DNA of 64,000 bases from Istiophorus platypterus (lineage: Eukaryota > Chordata > Actinopteri > Istiophoriformes > Istiophoridae), in assembly GCA_016859345.1 (NCBI GenBank), contig CM029131.1, positions 12,754,378-12,818,377 on the forward strand, written 5' to 3'. Both the position numbers and the translations under genes were made by a program. The notes beneath the pieces are model-generated. The model did no database searches. It saw only the letters and a program-made list of their open reading frames with translations, and was not told the origin of the DNA. Below are positions 59,901 through 64,000 of this stretch, piece by piece; the stretch's first letter is position 1, and the number at the start of each line of letters is the position of its first letter.

Positions 59901-62900
59901 TTAACCATACATCCAAGACACCCTACTGCTGGTTACAAAAGGTTTTCACAATGGGAGACTTGGTCCATGACTAATTTAATGGACTTGTTACATATATATT
60001 TTACATTGATATATTTTTATATTTATATACACACAGACATGTAGGTGCGGGGTGCATCAGCAAAAATGAAGCCAATACTTTATAGGAAAAAAAGCTTTTG
60101 TGTTTTTTGCAAAATTCTGGCTTATTATGACAAAAGGCAGAAATACTGAACAACGGACGTGAACAGCCTTAGAAAGTGGATGAGAAACATGATAATGTTA
60201 AATGTTTTTTCTCCATGAAAGGTGAAGGTGTTAAAATGTGTATGATTTGCCTCTCACAGGTACAGTAACTTGACCTCATAGACATCCAGGACAATGCTGC
60301 TGTTTACGCGAGACGCTCCGGAGCTCTGACCTGCACAGGGTGGATCCTGGTCTTGGTGCCACCGACGCCTTCCACCGTGGTGACGGCTGCTCCATGAAGC
60401 TGACAGAGCGGCAGGAGGCAGGCGTTGACCGCGTAATGTCTGGCGCTGCAGTGAAGGCAAACCGTGCTCCTTGTTTTTCTCTTTTTAACCCCACTGGCAT
60501 CCTACTGGCCGCCCTGCTTCCACTGCTGCTACTGTCATTCTGCTGATGCTATTTGTACATGAGAGCTGTTGGAATAGTACTTTTCATTTACATCAGCTGT
60601 TGCAGATGTGATATGATCGTCCATGATAAGTACCAACTGTTAAGACATAATATAAGAAAAGCAGATTCAAACAGCCTCAAACATCTGACAAAAAAATGAC
60701 TCTCGCCTTTTTCATAAAGAGATTCATAAAGAGAAAATGATGTCTGTGTCCAGGATCTGTTATACATTTGTGTGTGTGTGTGTGTGTGTGTGAATGTCCA
60801 TGTGTGTGTGTGTGTGTGCGTGTGTGCGTGCGATCGATTATCTCCTCCTCTTCAGCAGTAGGGTGAGGAGTGAAGCAGATGCTGTGCTGGTCTGGTGCCA
60901 GGAAGAGAAATTACCCCTCAACCACCATAGAAAAACTCTGTTTACTTTGAGCTCCAAACCTCTTTTGGCAGGTAACCAGCTTGTGTTCAGGCTCCCTCTT
61001 GTTTTCTAAAAAATCTAATTCAGTCAGGAAAAAAGAAAAAAAGAAAAGAAAAATGGTGGCAGTGTTTGGTATTTAGGAGGTTTGCCAAGCTTGTTCATGG
61101 CCCGACGGATTGATTTTCTGGTCTATGTTGCTCCGTGTTGTAACGAACACTGGCCTTGGTGGGAGTTTAGCAGTCTTGGCAGCTTTTTAAATCGCCAATC
61201 TGCTCCCAGACGTCTTTGTCTCCATCGGGGAGGAAACCAGAGGAATTTTCTATTTGTTAATGATGAACAAATGTCGCTACAAACATGGGTCGGGCACAGT
61301 TTAGTTTTCGAAAATTCTTTCGTTCGTTTTCAATCCCTATCAAAGTTTTTAATGCCTGTAAAAGTTTCAAGTACAATACACATCTGATTTAAAGTCATTA
61401 AAATGGTGACAAGCTCCATTTGGATAAATCAAACATACTCTTGAGTATGTTACGGTCTGTTGAGTTACTTCTCTTGATAAGCAGAGGAAACAGTTGGGTC
61501 TTGAGCCTGTCGTGGTTTCAAAAAGGGTTAGGGTTATGTCCTGGAACATCATAAAGTCTCAGTGCGTAAGACCAAAACCTCATGACGTGAAAAGAAAACC
61601 AAAGAATCTCACACACATCATGGGACCAGGGAATAAAAATCTGATGGTGTTTTGTTTTTGGGTTTTTTTTTTCCCAAAAACGTTCCGTTCATAAAGTGAG
61701 CAGAAGTAGTGGAGAGTTTTATTTTTGTTTTTTCTTTTCAACATTGGAAGATCTGCAGGACATGACCTACAACAGTTAATTAGTCTGCCAGGTCTGTTTT
61801 TTTGTTTTTTGAGGGTTTTATTTTTTTTGCATGGATCAATATTAAGCATAATTCATTCTGAAAAACTTTAAGAAATTAACTCAGATGCTAAACTTGTTAT
61901 TTGTAAAGTCCGCATTTTAGATGATGGCGGAGTCTGGATTTTTAAAGCAGATACAAATATTTATATCCCTGAGTTAAAAAAAAATATAAATACACTAGAC
62001 CGACCTGTGTTTTGGAGAATAAGACTCATTTGATATAAACACACAATATTTTTTTATAAGAATCTCATGTATGTTTGGGTTGGTAAAGAATTGTGACCAA
62101 AGACATTTTTCCCAAACTTAACTAAAGTGCACTTTTTATTACTCATGGCCAATTATTAGCATGATAAGCTGTTATCAGCCGATTAATATCGGCTAGTGCT
62201 ACTGGTTGGCTGAGTTCTCAGCTCTTGTGCATCTCGTGTCATTTCCGCTAGTACGCAGATTTAAAATTTTATTTAAAACTTGTGTCCTAACAGCCATAAA
62301 CCTGTAGGTTCATGGTAAACAAGTCCATAGTGTTTACCAATGATTTTCAAAAAAGTCAATACAACACAGAATTTTAACCTACCTTGCTTGTTCATCACCT
62401 CACAACCTCCTAAGATTTCTCTAGCACAACCCCCTTAGTAAGTAACGACTCACAGTTTTTCACTATAGTACCAGTGGGTAGCAGCCACCAGCTAAAAAAT
62501 ATTCTGTCAGTTCATAACCTTGTGTATGTTTTTTTAACAGCAAATAACCAGCATAGTTGTGATTTTCGGGTAGTTCATTAATATTAAAATCCCTTGTCAT
62601 GTGCTCACAGGTGGATTTTTGTTGGATATTTTTCATGTAGAGGACCTGAATCAATCGGAGCAAAGCCGTGACCATGTGGTCTCCGACAAAGGATACATGA
62701 TGGTTTTAGTGGCAGGTTGGTAGCGAGACACCATAACGGTGCACGCGCCGCAGCCCCCACCGCCGCAGCCATACTTGGTTCCGGTTAACCTCACTGGATT
62801 CGCCGTCAAGGACAAAAAAAAAACACCTCGGGAGGTGAAACAGAAAAATGAAGGTTTATGAAACTTTACCTGTGATGGTGGATGTGAATATCAAAGGATA

Positions 62901-62959
62901 CGTTTCTCTCTGAGGAAGGACAAGAGCATCGTCTCAGGGTCAGCATGGTTTTCTGTGAC
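47671..62959 (-). CDS. aox1: Aldehyde oxidase (molybdo-flavoenzyme), lacking exon 1 at the right edge
   Basis: A cytosolic enzyme that oxidises aldehydes and N-heterocycles using molybdenum cofactor, FAD and two 2Fe-2S clusters. Exons, gene order: 62902-62959, 62697-62793, 60331-60439, 59516-59642, 59259-59320, 58901-58978, 58414-58494, 58143-58287, 57913-58005, 57623-57774, 57143-57236, 56943-57049, 56445-56629, 55725-55887, 55510-55593, 55260-55429, 55018-55144, 54634-54756, 54258-54354, 53965-54089, 53364-53497, 53133-53220, 52749-52835, 52468-52659, 52113-52334, 51748-51843, 50431-50559, 50244-50318, 50097-50149, 49897-50011, 49731-49796, 48995-49183, 48259-48426, 47671-47721. Phases agree at all junctions: 1,313 residues and one stop. 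With one missing first exon this gives 35, as in human AOX1. GGAFGGKV has Val where xanthine dehydrogenase has Glu, and the XDH FFPGYRK motif reads FFLTFGKT, so aldehyde oxidase is favoured. Fish carry several aox paralogues; the exact symbol is not resolved. Confidence 0.95.
49195..49564. repeat. Purine-only tract of GGAAGGAGAGAAGG units
   Basis: About 370 nt made almost entirely of A and G on the plus strand, in variants of GGAAGGAGAGAA. On the coding strand of the aldehyde oxidase gene it is a C/T tract that abuts the acceptor of exon 48995-49183 within about 11 nt. Long Ser/Leu/Pro open frames across it are low-complexity artefacts. Confidence 0.95.
50858..50938. repeat. (GT)n microsatellite, about 40 units
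   Basis: 81 nt of uninterrupted GT in the aldehyde oxidase intron between exons 51748-51843 and 50431-50559. On the gene's coding strand it reads (CA)n. Confidence 0.97.
55725..58287 (-). other. aox1: Aldehyde oxidase FAD domain
   Basis: The domain begins after FPPELI with LTWVSPASLEELVQLK and the flavin-binding APLVMGNTNIG. It continues with LGGNIMSAYPNSDLNPVLAA (about residues 335-355) and FAD subdomain sequences GMRVFFSGGSR and APGGKVEFRRSLTLSFLF. FFLTFGKTILKPEEIVVSV replaces the NAD-contact loop of xanthine dehydrogenase, which fits an oxidase that uses oxygen. Confidence 0.9.
56090..56330. repeat. Purine-rich tract
   Basis: Strongly A/G-biased plus-strand sequence in the intron between exons 56445-56629 and 55725-55887. 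Similar tracts lie near 57475-57555 and 58610-58880. All are pyrimidine-rich on the transcribed gene's coding strand. Not tandem enough to define a unit. Confidence 0.7.
58901..62959 (-). other. aox1: Aldehyde oxidase 2Fe-2S domains
   Basis: The plant-ferredoxin-like cluster domain shows TENHADPETMLLSFLREKL then YGCGGGGCGACTVMVSRY (residues about 25-45 of the in-window protein). The helical second cluster domain shows SQCGFCTPGMVMSMYAMLR (about 96-115) and NLCRCTGYRPIVDG (about 131-145). All expected cluster cysteines are present. The linker exon 58901-58978 carries the variable cysteine-rich ETSCCQ...TSCCLN. Intron 60440-62696 is the longest and holds no other gene. Confidence 0.94.
60769..60831. 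repeat. Compound (GT)n microsatellite
   Basis: Two GT runs (60769-60792 and 60801-60831, the second with GTGC variants) separated by AATGTCCA, inside the longest aldehyde oxidase intron. Confidence 0.95.
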
Positions 62960-64000
62960 CTGTTCAGACAGGAAGCAGAATCAGGGTCAGAGGTCAAACT
63001 GTGGCTCTGATGTTGAACGACTCCTCTCCAACTCCAATGAGCTGCTACTCTCATGAGTTAAACATCATCTTCTTTCCTGGTTTGTTAAAATATCTTTAAA
63101 GTGTTAAACTTTTTCCAATTTCAGTTTTGGCTGTAAACCATTAACACATGGTCCAATGATAAGGTTTAACTTGTCCCTCTAGAAAGTTATGAATCATTTC
63201 TGGGTTTTGAATAATTTCTACCCATGTCTGTGTAATTCTGAGGTATTAATATTTTATCTTTGCACAGAATATCAAAAAAATCCAAGTATTTGCTGTTTTC
63301 TTGAGGATTATCTTTTTGACAAAAAGAAAAATACTGTAAAACAGTACTTAAACCAGGATGAGATGCTAAAAAATATAGCTCTGAAAGCAGAAAATTACAA
63401 TGCAATTCAAATTATTAATGAATGAATTGCAATTCATGTACAAATAAATTAAGTAAGTTCAGGTTTTCTAAGCTGCTCCTACGTCTGTGTTATCTGTGAG
63501 AAACCTAATTGAAATAAAAATAAAAATATATTAATTAAAAAATACTTTTTTGAGCTATCTGCTCCAGCCTTACATAGCCAAGCTGAAAAGTAAAAATTAG
63601 ATAGAAAAAAATAAACAAATTTGCCTATTTAATCTTTCTCTGGTTGCCAGAAGAAAAAGATAAAATAGAAAAGTAAGAGAAAACTATCTAACTTGCAGCC
63701 TCTCATACGGTATCAGATACTCAGACTGTTCATACAGGTCGGCCATAAAATGCTAAGAGAACAAGATCCACACAGGTTCTCGAATCAAACGTCCTCGCGT
63801 CCCTGGAATCTCATTTCAAAGCTGTTTCATTTCTTCTTCCGTGTCACATTGAATTTTTTCCATATATTTTTCTGAGTTAGAGACAAAAAAAAAAAAAATT
63901 GCTTCTCATCATCACCGTCAAAACAATATTTTATATAATTTTTAGTGAGTTTAGCAAAAACCACACAGTAAATAGACTCCACTATAAGTAAAAACCCCTC
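62960..64000. other. aox1: Right edge: aldehyde oxidase intron 1, no exon seen
   Basis: The acceptor of exon 62902-62959 is at its left end (CTGTCTGAACAG on the minus strand). The missing first exon should encode a start followed by something like FFVNG-K. I read the minus strand to 64000 and found no such stretch, so it probably lies outside. The sequence is very AT-rich. Confidence 0.6.

Noticed and set aside
63130..63150. A GTTAATGG word on the minus strand as the missing aldehyde oxidase exon 1 (VNG)
   Set aside because: The frame around it reads PCVNGLQP without the expected FFVNG context, start codon or donor.
1..64000. A previously undescribed multi-gene system
   Set aside because: All confident genes belong to known vertebrate families, with no co-oriented cluster of unknown genes; nothing in the sequence supports such a claim.

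Overview
The window looks like nuclear DNA from a teleost fish. The genes have many short exons with GT-AG introns, there are long simple repeats, and several dispersed repeats resemble ones I know from ray-finned fish. I found no bacterial-type operon, CRISPR array, phage or tRNA gene. The signals that matter are exons: most open frames are shadows or read-throughs of introns. Exon borders below were set by hand from splice sites, frame continuity and family similarity.

Layout. (1) About 1.3-23.75 kb, plus strand: most of vwde, a secreted multidomain protein with a D8C-like region, a VWD domain and many EGF modules. Thirty-two exons add up to a continuous frame of about 2,067 residues. The signal-peptide exon was not found. 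(2) 23.8-27.1 kb: intergenic DNA with two CTCF-like sites in convergent orientation, a perfect DR1 nuclear-receptor element and homeodomain-type motifs. (3) 27.2-31.1 kb, plus strand: a two-exon bHLH gene of the TCF15 (paraxis)/scleraxis group, best matching TCF15, with a long 3' UTR. (4) 32.07-40.65 kb, minus strand: complete bzw1 (eIF5-mimic protein 2, 419 residues), tail to tail with the bHLH gene, with a poor start-codon context and a GC-rich promoter. (5) 40.7-43.7 kb: intergenic DNA crowded with repeats, plus a perfect 16-bp hairpin. (6) 43.7-46.9 kb, plus strand: a decayed inverted partial copy of a molybdo-flavoenzyme (aldehyde oxidase) gene. (7) 47.67-62.96 kb, minus strand: an intact aldehyde oxidase gene, exons 2-35 by count, 1,313 residues, running off the right edge before exon 1.

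How the genes relate. Aldehyde oxidase followed by bzw1 in the same orientation matches the AOX1-BZW1 neighbourhood known in human (2q33). vwde and the bHLH gene are developmental or extracellular-matrix genes with no evident functional link to the other two. No new multi-gene system is visible. The observations most worth a second look are the inverted aldehyde oxidase pseudogene with a readable chain of lesions, the block of eight equal 96-nt EGF exons in vwde, the poor start context of bzw1, and simple repeats pressed against splice sites in vwde and the aldehyde oxidase gene.
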